From the NCBI GenBank assembly GCA_028283985.1, contig JANQSQ010000506.1, forward strand, positions 1 through 25,289: 25,289 nucleotides of DNA, given 5' to 3'. The translations under genes and the position numbers were made by a program. Shown here piece after piece: positions 16,338-23,793 of the stretch (the first letter of the stretch is position 1; the number at the start of each line of letters is the position of its first letter). Below the pieces are notes generated by a model. It saw only the letters and a program-made list of their open reading frames with translations. It had not been told where the DNA came from and ran no database searches. The DNA comes from Rhodothermales bacterium. GTDB lineage: Bacteria > Bacteroidota > Rhodothermia > Rhodothermales > VXPQ01.

Positions 16338-16598
16338 ATGGCGCATAAAAAAGGCGTAGGCTCCACAAAGAACGGTCGTGACTCGAACCCCAAGATGCTG
16401 GGAGTGAAAGTCTATGCCGGCCAATCCATCCACGCCGGCGGCATCATCGTGCGCCAGCGCGGAACCCGGTTTCACCCAGGCCGCAATGTAGGTCACGGCG
16501 GCGACGACACGCTGTTCGCCAAGTCAAACGGAACCGTGCGCTTCTCGCGCGGTCGTGCCGGACGACGGTTCGTGCATGTAGATCTCGACGGAGAGTGA
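16338..16598 (+). CDS. rpmA: 50S ribosomal protein L27
   Basis: The 86-residue protein is complete and typical: MAHKKGVGSTKNGRDSNPK at the N-terminus, the part that reaches the peptidyl transferase centre, then LGVKVYAGQ, IIVRQRGTRFHPG and a C-terminal RRFVHV. No N-terminal propeptide of the Firmicutes type is present; it starts directly with MAHKK. It follows rplU by 48 nt and is convergent with mtfA, 27 nt away. The short gap contains the palindrome GCGTGCACGC but no T-tract, so it is not called a terminator. Confidence 0.98.
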   Translation: MAHKKGVGSTKNGRDSNPKMLGVKVYAGQSIHAGGIIVRQRGTRFHPGRNVGHGGDDTLFAKSNGTVRFSRGRAGRRFVHVDLDGE

Positions 16599-16625
16599 TT
16601 GCGTGCACGCACCCTTCACCAGGCC

Positions 16626-17483
16626 CTAATCCCATGTCAGCGGATCGAGCCGGAAAATATTCCTGAGGGCTGCAAACAACTCTGGATGCCTCCTTGCCAT
16701 GAGATCGGGGCGTTCGAAAAAATTCTCCACGGCTACGGCAAACAATTCCGCCGGATTCCGGGCCGCGTAACGTCGTAGCATGGATCGCCCTATGCGTACG
16801 CGCCGGATCTCCTTGCGCACCAGCTCCCGCCAGGCCGCTGCAGACTCCGAAGCAACAAGGGACGGCGCCCCGTTGGCAAAATTATTTTCGTAATCGAGCA
16901 GGTGGGCCATTTCGTGAAGCACCACATTATGACCGTCCCCCGGGTTTTTCCATCCCCGGAGGACGGATTCCACGGAAAGAATCACGGGCCCTTGCGAATG
17001 CGCCATTCCTTCGAATTCCCCGTCTTCGCCGGCGGTATACTCATCGTCGAAACAATCCGGATACAATAGTATCGTACAGCGCGAAGGCCATTCCCGGTCG
17101 GGCCGGCCATGCAGAAGAAGCGCGGCGCCGGCGGCCACCGCCGCTCTCAGTCGATCGGTGACCTCCACTCCGGATACCCCTTCGAAAGTCCATTCGGAAA
17201 GGATAATTTTCATATCGTTCTCGAACCGCTCCTGCTCGACATAACGATAGAAGGGAAAATCCGCCCTCAGCCACCCGGCCACAGCCGGAGACAACGGCTT
17301 GCGTACGGTCAGGAAGCGACGTAATGGATATCGGGCTCCCCATCCTGCCACCAATAAAAATGTAGCTACGCCGAACACCCATCCCGCCGAAGTGGACGGT
17401 TCGGTTGCGATACCTGCGCCGGCGCCTGTCACCCCCGCCAGCATCAGGAAAAACACCACCGTTTTTCGATTCACCACCTGCAT
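16626..17483 (-). CDS. mtfA: Zinc-dependent peptidase, MtfA family, with N-terminal membrane segments
   Basis: The 285-residue protein carries the MtfA-type metallopeptidase domain. The zinc motif HEMAH is at 190-194 in VVLHEMAHLLDYEN, and the third ligand is E246 in RNPAELFAVAVENFFERP. E. coli MtfA binds the Mlc (DgsA) repressor and has aminopeptidase activity. No mlc-like gene is near, so the role here may differ. Unlike E. coli MtfA, the N-terminus has two hydrophobic stretches (about 8-24 and 34-49), suggesting membrane anchoring with the catalytic domain probably in the cytoplasm. It is divergent from the PpiD-like gene across 107 bp. Confidence 0.9.
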   Translation of the reverse strand: MQVVNRKTVVFFLMLAGVTGAGAGIATEPSTSAGWVFGVATFLLVAGWGARYPLRRFLTVRKPLSPAVAGWLRADFPFYRYVEQERFENDMKIILSEWTFEGVSGVEVTDRLRAAVAAGAALLLHGRPDREWPSRCTILLYPDCFDDEYTAGEDGEFEGMAHSQGPVILSVESVLRGWKNPGDGHNVVLHEMAHLLDYENNFANGAPSLVASESAAAWRELVRKEIRRVRIGRSMLRRYAARNPAELFAVAVENFFERPDLMARRHPELFAALRNIFRLDPLTWD

Positions 17484-17579
17484 GATTCTGTGTTTTTATC
17501 GAACAAAACAGCTACCGGGTAGTGTAATATGGTTTGTAATACCGATGCGGCAAACCTGTTCATGAATAGTATCTTCAAC

Positions 17580-17587
17580 GAGGTGAT
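17580..17587 (+). promoter_or_regulatory. Shine-Dalgarno sequence of the PpiD-like gene
   Basis: GAGGTGAT ends three bases before the ATG at 17591. It is one of the few strong ribosome-binding sites in the window and supports this ATG over the in-frame ATG at 17600. Confidence 0.65.
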
Positions 17588-17590
17588 CTG

Positions 17591-19675
17591 ATGGGCACGA
17601 TGAACAAGATGCGAGAGAACACAGGCATCATCCTGTGGATTCTGGTGTTCGCGTTCGGAGTAATCTGGGTGCTCCAGGATTCCGGCGGCCTGGACGCCGT
17701 GGGCATCGGCACTGGCGTAGACATTGCGGTCGTGGACGGAGATCCCGTTCCCTATCAGACATATGTCCAGACGGTACAGCAACAGGTACAGCAATATCAG
17801 GACCAGACGGGAGAATCGATACCTCCTCAACTGCTGGAACAGCAGCGGGACCTCATTTTCCAGTCTCTGGTCGAAAACAAGTTGCGCGAACATGAGATGA
17901 ATCGCCTGGGCATATCGGTTACCGGCGAGGAAATCTACGAAATGGTGACAGGCGACAATCCGCATGCGATCATCCGCACGTATTTCAGCGATGAACAAGG
18001 CAATGTGGACCGGGATCTTCTTCAAAATTTCATCGAAAACCCGGACGCCAGCGAAGATTGGATTCAGATCGAGGATTATCTCCGTTCGGAGCGTCGCCGC
18101 GAAAAGATGGATAACCTCCTCGCGGCTACGGTGCACATCACCGATCGCAACGTAGAGGAAGAATACCGGCGGCGTAACCTGAGCGTGAATGTGGAATGGG
18201 CAGGGCTGGCGTACACATCCATTCCAAATGACTCGGTGGCGGTTGCGGAGCGTGACCTGAGAGCATTCTATAACGATTATCGGGATGAGTATGCACGTAA
18301 TCGCGCATATGACATAGCGTACGTTTCGCAGTCCAAATTACCCTCCGCGGAAGATTCCGCCGCGGTCTATGCAGAACTCGAACGCATGAAGAACAGTTTT
18401 GCGGCTGCGGAAGACGATTCGTTGTTCCTCCTTCGCAACGTGTCGCGGCGCCCCTTCTCCGACGCCTGGTTCAGTGCCGGTGACCTCGATACGGAGATTG
18501 CATCCGCGGTTTTCCCCAACCCGGAAATGGGATCGGTGCTGGGTCCGGTCGCTGTAGGCAGCGAAGCGCACCTTGTCAAGATCAGAGACATACGACCGGC
18601 GGAAGACACTGCCGTGCGCGCATCGCATATACTGCTGCGCACCCCCGACGAGGATGAGAACATACGCAGTCAACTGGTCGAGATACGCAACCGTATCCGG
18701 TCAGGGGAGGTTGATTTCGCGGAAATGGCCCGGCAATATTCCGAAGACGCTTCGGCTTCGCAGGGCGGTGACCTGGGCTGGTTCGGTCCCGGTCGTATGG
18801 TGGCGCCCTTTGAAGAGGCGGCATTCGGAGCTCGTGCAAACCAGGTCGTCGGCCCGATCAAGACGCAATACGGGTACCACCTGATAAATGTCGTCGCGCG
18901 CGCGGAGAACGAGGTCAACATCGCAGATTTCGCCCTGGAAATCGACGCGAACGTCGCCACGCTCAACCAGCTTCAGGAACAACTGGAGGACCTCCGGTAC
19001 TTTGCGGAAGAGACGGGAAATTTCGACCAGGAAGCGCAACGTATGGGTATGAGCATTCAGCGGGTCCGGGTTGAAGAGGAACAGGTCAACATTCCGGGGA
19101 TCGGCAGCGGATATGCCGTGCTCGACTTTCTCGAAACGGCAGAGCAGGGCGATATAAGCGACATCATCGAACTGGACGAAACCTTTATCACCGTGCATGT
19201 CGACGAAATTATACCGGAGGGCTACCAGCCTTTCGAGGAAGTGCAAACGGAGATAGAACCCCGGACCTATATCGAGAAGAAAAAAGAGGTGCTCGTAGAG
19301 CGTTTGGAACGCGCTTACGAGTCCGGAGGCTTCGACAATCTTTCGAGCATACCCGGCATCCGGACGCAAAACGCCTTTGTAACCTTTGAATCGAATGTGG
19401 TGCCCGGACTCGGCGCAGAACCCTTGTTCGTAGGAACTGCATTCGCTCTTGACGAAGGCGCCTCCTCGGGCATCGTTGCCGGAGACAATACCGTCTTTGC
19501 CTTGCGGGTGAGCCAGGTCAACGAACCGGCGCCTATCACGGAAAGCGAACAGGAAAATATCCGACAGCAACTATTGCAGCAGCGGCAAAACGCCGTGCGC
19601 ACCCAATGGATTACATCCCTGCGCGAACACGCGGATATCGATGATTTCCGGAGTCGTTTCCGTCAGCAGCAATAG
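17591..19675 (+). CDS. Membrane-anchored peptidyl-prolyl isomerase/chaperone, PpiD/SurA-like
   Basis: The 694-residue protein has one N-terminal membrane segment (about 12-29) and a large extracytoplasmic part, as in PpiD, a folding helper at the exit of the Sec translocon. A SurA/PpiD-type helical N-terminal domain covers roughly 45-200. A parvulin-type domain is clear at about 342-436 (RASHILLRTPDED, FAEMARQYSEDASASQGGDLGWFGPGRM in part, and QYGYHLINV). The stretch at 240-335 looks like a second, degenerate parvulin fold, and the C-terminal part (about 505-690) resembles the closing helices of PpiD. The ATG at 17591 has a good Shine-Dalgarno sequence. It is convergent with dapF (12-nt gap). 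PpiD is the better match than SurA because of the uncleaved anchor. Confidence 0.88.
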   Translation: MGTMNKMRENTGIILWILVFAFGVIWVLQDSGGLDAVGIGTGVDIAVVDGDPVPYQTYVQTVQQQVQQYQDQTGESIPPQLLEQQRDLIFQSLVENKLREHEMNRLGISVTGEEIYEMVTGDNPHAIIRTYFSDEQGNVDRDLLQNFIENPDASEDWIQIEDYLRSERRREKMDNLLAATVHITDRNVEEEYRRRNLSVNVEWAGLAYTSIPNDSVAVAERDLRAFYNDYRDEYARNRAYDIAYVSQSKLPSAEDSAAVYAELERMKNSFAAAEDDSLFLLRNVSRRPFSDAWFSAGDLDTEIASAVFPNPEMGSVLGPVAVGSEAHLVKIRDIRPAEDTAVRASHILLRTPDEDENIRSQLVEIRNRIRSGEVDFAEMARQYSEDASASQGGDLGWFGPGRMVAPFEEAAFGARANQVVGPIKTQYGYHLINVVARAENEVNIADFALEIDANVATLNQLQEQLEDLRYFAEETGNFDQEAQRMGMSIQRVRVEEEQVNIPGIGSGYAVLDFLETAEQGDISDIIELDETFITVHVDEIIPEGYQPFEEVQTEIEPRTYIEKKKEVLVERLERAYESGGFDNLSSIPGIRTQNAFVTFESNVVPGLGAEPLFVGTAFALDEGASSGIVAGDNTVFALRVSQVNEPAPITESEQENIRQQLLQQRQNAVRTQWITSLREHADIDDFRSRFRQQQ

Positions 19676-19687
19676 CAGGCAGGCGCT

Positions 19688-20518
19688 TTACGCCTCGAAG
19701 GTTCCCCGATATACCGCCTCTGCGGGACCTTCCAGATACATATCCCGGACGCCCCCTTCTTCCAGACGGATGCCTACCGTCAGGCGCCCGCCGGGCATAT
19801 CCACATAGATCCGGTCAGACTCCGTACGCTCCAGCATACGAGCCACTACCGCGGACGCTACCGCCCCCGTACCGCATGCCAGCGTTTCCGCCTCCACGCC
19901 TTTTTCGTAGGTACGGACAAGCAGGCGATTATCGTCCATGACTTCGACAAAATCGATATTGGCTCCGGCCGGGGCCAGTGCCTCATCCTGCCGGATCGCC
20001 GGCCCCCATGCATCCACGGGAATGTCAGCCACATGATCCACGAAACACACCAGGTGTTCCGTACCGGTCCAGATATAATGGGCATCCGCAATGTCCATTT
20101 CCGACATGCTGTGGAGTACCCGGTGCGGCGTATAGCCGGCCAGTGCATGCTGGTAGATGCGCACAGACCCGTCTTCCGATCCTTCCGCCCGAAAAACACC
20201 CGCATCGGTCTCGACCCGCATCTCCGACGTATCCATACCGGCCCGCCAGGCAAACAGTACAAGGCAGCGCGCGCCGTTTCCGCACATCGTACCGATCGTA
20301 CCGTCCGCGTTGACGTAACGCATCCGAAAATCATGCCCGGCGTCGTCCGGGAGATTGAACGCCAGCAAGCCATCCGCGCCAATGCCTTTGCGCCGGGGAC
20401 ACAAGCGCCGGGCAAAGTCGCTCAACTCTTCATCGGAAAAACGATAGAAACGATTGTCGATCACGATAAAATCGTTTCCGGCCCCGTTCATTTTTGTAAA
20501 TTCCACAATGATTTGCAT
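19688..20518 (-). CDS. dapF: Diaminopimelate epimerase
   Basis: DapF converts LL- to meso-diaminopimelate for lysine and peptidoglycan synthesis. From the ATG at 20518 it has 276 residues and starts MQIIVEFTKMNGAGNDFIVID, the usual N-terminal block. The two catalytic cysteines are in MCGNGARC and ACGTGAVAS, and GIGADGLL and MPGGRL are family-typical. A TTG three codons upstream (20527) is an alternative with better Shine-Dalgarno spacing (AAGAGGT on the minus strand). It is convergent with the PpiD-like gene and diverges from phoH with almost no spacer, so its promoter probably lies within phoH coding sequence. Confidence 0.96.
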   Translation of the reverse strand: MQIIVEFTKMNGAGNDFIVIDNRFYRFSDEELSDFARRLCPRRKGIGADGLLAFNLPDDAGHDFRMRYVNADGTIGTMCGNGARCLVLFAWRAGMDTSEMRVETDAGVFRAEGSEDGSVRIYQHALAGYTPHRVLHSMSEMDIADAHYIWTGTEHLVCFVDHVADIPVDAWGPAIRQDEALAPAGANIDFVEVMDDNRLLVRTYEKGVEAETLACGTGAVASAVVARMLERTESDRIYVDMPGGRLTVGIRLEEGGVRDMYLEGPAEAVYRGTFEA

Positions 20519-20524
20519 AGCAAG

Positions 20525-20539
20525 CAAGGTGACCTCTTG
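20525..20539. promoter_or_regulatory. Shared translation-start region of divergent dapF and phoH
   Basis: The 15 bp CAAGGTGACCTCTTG contain the TTG start of phoH on the + strand (20537-20539) and a possible TTG start of dapF on the minus strand (20525-20527). AAGGTGA serves phoH; read on the other strand, AAGAGGT serves dapF. The segment is a near-palindrome with arms CAAG/CTTG. Start usage is inferred from spacing. Confidence 0.5.
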
Positions 20540-21529
20540 GCGGAAAAGACATTAACGATCGAAGGCGTCGAACCCCTCCTCCTGTACGGCTTCAACGACG
20601 CATACCTGCGCAAGATCGAACAGGCCTTTCCCGAAACGCACGTCACGGCGCGCGGCGATGCGCTTATGCTCAACGGTAAAAAAAGCGCCGTAGAAGATAT
20701 TGAGCGAATCGTCGAAGAACTCGTTGGCGTCATTACCCGTAACGGCGCCCTGACCGAAAACGATGTAGACACGGTACTGACTCTCTTCACCACCGGGGAC
20801 GGCGCGGGTTCCCGTTCCATGGACACGCACCATGTCATCCTGTTCACCCCCTCGGGTAAAGCCATTCGGGCAACGATGCGCGGCCAGATCCACCTGGTGG
20901 AGGCCGCCGGATCGAACGACATCGTTTTCGCCATCGGCCCGGCGGGCACGGGGAAGACCTACACCGCGGTCGCCCTGGCGGTATCTGCGCTCAAATCGCG
21001 CAAAGTGAAACGGATTGTCTTGTCCCGGCCCGCAGTAGAGGCCGGCGAACGGCTTGGCTTTCTACCGGGAGATTTCCGGGAAAAGGTCGATCCATACCTG
21101 CGTCCGCTCTACGATGCCCTTGAAGACATGCTCTCCAGCGAAAAATTGCGGGGGCTCATGGAAAAGAAAGTGGTGGAGATTGTGCCGCTGGCCTACATGC
21201 GCGGGCGTACGCTGAACAATGCATTCGTTATTCTGGATGAGGCCCAAAACGCCACCTCGTTGCAAATGAAGATGTTTCTGACCCGCCTCGGAGTAAACAG
21301 TCAGGCGATCGTCACCGGAGACATCACCCAAACAGACCTGCCGACCCGCGAGCAAAGCGGCCTCGTAGACGTCCGGGGCGTGCTGTCCGACATAGAGGGC
21401 ATCCGATTCGTTTACTTTGACCGCAATGACGTTATGCGGCATCGCCTCGTGCAAAACATTATCGACGCCTACGAACGCGGCGGACCGGATGTCAAAGACG
21501 GTGCTTCCGATCAGGAAGCCGCTTCGTAA
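20537..21529 (+). CDS. phoH: PhoH family ATPase (PhoH-like protein)
   Basis: PhoH proteins are P-loop ATPases related to the helicase domain of superfamily 1, implicated in RNA metabolism. The 330-residue product from TTG 20537 matches the usual length. It has an N-terminal KH-like stretch (about 5-70), Walker A GPAGTGKT (134-141), SRPAVEAGERLGFLPGD, the DEAQN Walker B motif, and VTGDITQTDLP. The open frame extends to 20033, but that part runs antisense through dapF and has no PhoH similarity; AAGGTGA just before the TTG supports the inner start. Its 3' end overlaps the convergent dehydrogenase gene by 19 nt. The family is sure; the biological role is not. Confidence 0.95.
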   Translation: MAEKTLTIEGVEPLLLYGFNDAYLRKIEQAFPETHVTARGDALMLNGKKSAVEDIERIVEELVGVITRNGALTENDVDTVLTLFTTGDGAGSRSMDTHHVILFTPSGKAIRATMRGQIHLVEAAGSNDIVFAIGPAGTGKTYTAVALAVSALKSRKVKRIVLSRPAVEAGERLGFLPGDFREKVDPYLRPLYDALEDMLSSEKLRGLMEKKVVEIVPLAYMRGRTLNNAFVILDEAQNATSLQMKMFLTRLGVNSQAIVTGDITQTDLPTREQSGLVDVRGVLSDIEGIRFVYFDRNDVMRHRLVQNIIDAYERGGPDVKDGASDQEAAS

Positions 21530-22356
21530 TCGTAAAAACCGCGTCCGGATTTGCGACCCAGCCGGCCTGCATCCACCATTTCCCTGAGGAGAGCACAGGG
21601 CCGGTATCGGTCGTCGTCCAGTCCCTCATAGAGCACTTCCATAATCGACAAGCACACATCCAGTCCGATGAAGTCCGCAAGGGCAAGCGGTCCCATCGGA
21701 TGACGCATTCCAAGGGTCATCACTTTATCGACACTCTCCGGCGATGCTACGCCTTCCATGACGCAGCGGCAAGCCTCGTTGATCATCGGCATCAGGACCC
21801 GGTTCGAAACAAATCCCGGAGCGTCCCTCACCTCGACCGGCTCTTTGCCCAGATCACGCGCGAGGCGGAACACCTGCTCGAATGTCGCCTCGCTCGTCGC
21901 CGGACCGCGTACGACTTCAACCAGCTTCATAACCGGAACCGGATTGAAGAAATGCATGCCGATCACCCGTTCGGGACGGGCCGTGGCGGAAGCCAGCGAG
22001 GCAATCGATATGGAAGATGTGTTGCTCGCCAGGACGGCATGGGGCGGCGCCGCAGCATCCAGTCTTGTGAATACAGTCTGTTTGAGCGCCAGATCCTCCG
22101 GTGCCGCCTCTATAACCAGATCGGCGCGCGCCACCGCCTCATGCAGATCGGAAAAAGAAACAATACGGTGCAAGACGTCTTCCGGCTGCGCAACGCCCTG
22201 CCGGTCCAGATTTCGCCGGATCGAAAGAAGGGCCCGTTCAAGAGCGGTCGGGGACACGTCGACGAGATGTACCGGATGCCCATGCAGGGCAAAGACATGA
22301 GCAATGCCGCATCCCATTGCGCCGGCTCCCACTACAGATGTCCTGCACCGGCTCAT
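21511..22356 (-). CDS. 3-hydroxyacyl-CoA (probably 3-hydroxybutyryl-CoA) dehydrogenase
   Basis: The 281-residue enzyme is a single-domain-pair 3-hydroxyacyl-CoA dehydrogenase that interconverts 3-hydroxyacyl-CoA and 3-oxoacyl-CoA with NAD(P). It shows the nucleotide-binding motif GAGAMG (10-15), the catalytic region SNTSSISI, the His in IGMHFFNPVPVMKLVEV, and APGFVSNR with its Asn. Length and lack of an enoyl-CoA hydratase domain match HBDH/PaaH-type enzymes. It ends within the 3' end of phoH on the opposite strand. panD lies 32 nt upstream on the same strand, so a panC-panD-dehydrogenase transcript is possible, though no metabolic link is obvious. The chain-length preference cannot be told. 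Confidence 0.93.
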   Translation of the reverse strand: MSRCRTSVVGAGAMGCGIAHVFALHGHPVHLVDVSPTALERALLSIRRNLDRQGVAQPEDVLHRIVSFSDLHEAVARADLVIEAAPEDLALKQTVFTRLDAAAPPHAVLASNTSSISIASLASATARPERVIGMHFFNPVPVMKLVEVVRGPATSEATFEQVFRLARDLGKEPVEVRDAPGFVSNRVLMPMINEACRCVMEGVASPESVDKVMTLGMRHPMGPLALADFIGLDVCLSIMEVLYEGLDDDRYRPCALLREMVDAGRLGRKSGRGFYDYEAAS

Positions 22357-22388
22357 GCGACTTGAACCAGAGTATCCGTAAGGAAAGG

Positions 22389-22784
22389 TCAGAACGCCAG
22401 CATTCCCGCCGACTCTACCGCCGGAAGATCCTTTATATCCACCGGGGTGTTTTCTTCGTCCACCAGAACCACGCGAGGACGATGATGGCGCCCCTCCTCG
22501 GGCGTCATGTGGGCATACGCGATGATAATCACTTCGTCCCCCTTGGCAGCTGAACGGGCGGCCGGGCCATTCAACTTGACGATACCGCTTCCGGGCGGAC
22601 CCGGGATAGCGTATGTCTCAAGACGCGAACCGTTGTTTACATTCACCACCTGCACCTTTTCGTAGGGAAGGATCCCTCCTGCTTCAAGCAACGCTTCGTC
22701 GAGAGTAATGGAGCCCTCGTAATAGAGATCGGCTTCGGTAACCCGAAGCCGCTGCAACTTCGCCTTGAACATCGTAACGGTCAT
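22389..22784 (-). CDS. panD: Aspartate 1-decarboxylase (pyruvoyl enzyme)
   Basis: PanD makes beta-alanine from aspartate for pantothenate. The 131-residue proenzyme has the self-cleavage site G24-S25 at exactly the canonical position (YYEGSITLD), which yields the pyruvoyl group on the new N-terminus. NNGSRLETYAI and KLNGPAAR are the other conserved active-site stretches. An ATG four codons inside (MFKAKL) is an alternative start. It lies 54 nt downstream of panC on the same strand, so beta-alanine synthesis and its use in pantothenate formation are encoded together. Confidence 0.96.
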   Translation of the reverse strand: MTVTMFKAKLQRLRVTEADLYYEGSITLDEALLEAGGILPYEKVQVVNVNNGSRLETYAIPGPPGSGIVKLNGPAARSAAKGDEVIIIAYAHMTPEEGRHHRPRVVLVDEENTPVDIKDLPAVESAGMLAF

Positions 22785-22838
22785 AACAATCCGGCTGTCC
22801 GGTCTTTCACATAACTTGTCGTGAGAAGTACAGGGAAT

Positions 22839-23741
22839 CTAACTTCCTTCGTCATATTTTTCCACACGCTGGCCCGCGGGAGCTTGCGTAAAAACACTGT
22901 CGATGAGCCGTGTGCTCCCGAAATGGACGGCGACCGCCGCCAGTACGTGCTGACCGGGCGATATTTTTTCGATCGGCTGCAACGTATCCGCATCCACCAC
23001 ATCCGCGTATTGTACGCGTGCTTCGTCCTCCCGGCACAGTATCGAGCGCATGATTTCAACCAGTGCCTCCCGGCGCTGTTCCCCCTTTTTGATAGCCTCC
23101 TCTGCGCCATGCACTGCTTGCGACACGACGACCGCCGCCTTGCGCTGCACAGGAGACAGATAAACGTTGCGGGATGAAAACGCTAATCCATCCGCGGCGC
23201 GAACGGTCGGCACGCCAACCACGCTGACGTCCAGCAGCATTTCCCGCGCCAGCCTGCTCAGAATGACAAATTGCTGGGCGTCTTTCAACCCGAAAACAGC
23301 CACATGCGGGCGACATGCATGAAAAAGCTTTAACACGACCGTTGCCACTCCCTCGAAGTGCCCCTGCCTGAATGGTCCACACAGATACCTGTTCATATCC
23401 CCCACATCGACGGATATCCGATCTGCCTGCACGCCTTCCGGATACATCTCCTCTACCCCCGGGGCAAACACGGTGAGCCCGGACGACAACTTTCCAAGAA
23501 TTTCCAGATCCTCATCGAAGTGGCGCGGGTAGGCGTCAAAATCCTCCCGGGGACCAAACTGCGTTGGATTTACGAAAATGGACACGATCACATCGTCTGC
23601 AGAGGAAAGCGCTGCCCGAACGAGCGCATCATGCCCCGCGTGCAAAGCCCCCATGGTGGGTACAAGCGCAATACAGCGCCCATTGCTGCGGCGCTGATCG
23701 GCCCATGCCTGCATCTTCCGAACGGAAGTGATTATTTTCAT
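22839..23741 (-). CDS. panC: Pantothenate synthetase (pantoate-beta-alanine ligase)
   Basis: PanC joins pantoate and beta-alanine using ATP. The 300-residue product starts MKIITSVRKMQAWAD. It has the nucleotidyl-transferase motif HAGH (34-37) in PTMGALHAGH, IFVNPTQFGPREDF, FGLKDAQQF and AFSSRNVYLS. In FGLKDAQQ the Lys and Asp of the family motif are kept, while the usual Glu or Gln before Lys is Leu. The frame is open 18 codons further upstream and would then overlap the fumC start, so the ATG at 23741, which begins the conserved domain, is preferred. It diverges from fumC across 52 bp. Confidence 0.96.
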   Translation of the reverse strand: MKIITSVRKMQAWADQRRSNGRCIALVPTMGALHAGHDALVRAALSSADDVIVSIFVNPTQFGPREDFDAYPRHFDEDLEILGKLSSGLTVFAPGVEEMYPEGVQADRISVDVGDMNRYLCGPFRQGHFEGVATVVLKLFHACRPHVAVFGLKDAQQFVILSRLAREMLLDVSVVGVPTVRAADGLAFSSRNVYLSPVQRKAAVVVSQAVHGAEEAIKKGEQRREALVEIMRSILCREDEARVQYADVVDADTLQPIEKISPGQHVLAAVAVHFGSTRLIDSVFTQAPAGQRVEKYDEGS

Positions 23742-23752
23742 GGAATGCAGCG

Positions 23753-23758
23753 TATAAT
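23753..23758 (+). promoter_or_regulatory. Possible -10 element (TATAAT) of fumC
   Basis: A perfect TATAAT sits 35 bp before the fumC ATG in the 52-bp gap to divergent panC. No good -35 hexamer is seen 17 bp upstream. On the opposite strand TACAAT (complement of 23783-23788) could serve panC. Both are inferred from motif and position only. Confidence 0.35.
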
Positions 23759-23793
23759 GCCTGGTACTCGCGTCATCATCATATTGTATTCCC

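Noticed and set aside
16602..16611. Rho-independent terminator between rpmA and mtfA
   Set aside because: GCGTGCACGC is a palindrome, but no T-tract follows on either strand and there is no usable loop.
20033..20536. N-terminal extension of phoH by 168 codons
   Set aside because: This part runs antisense through dapF and has no PhoH similarity; AAGGTGA and TTG at 20537 give the normal PhoH length.
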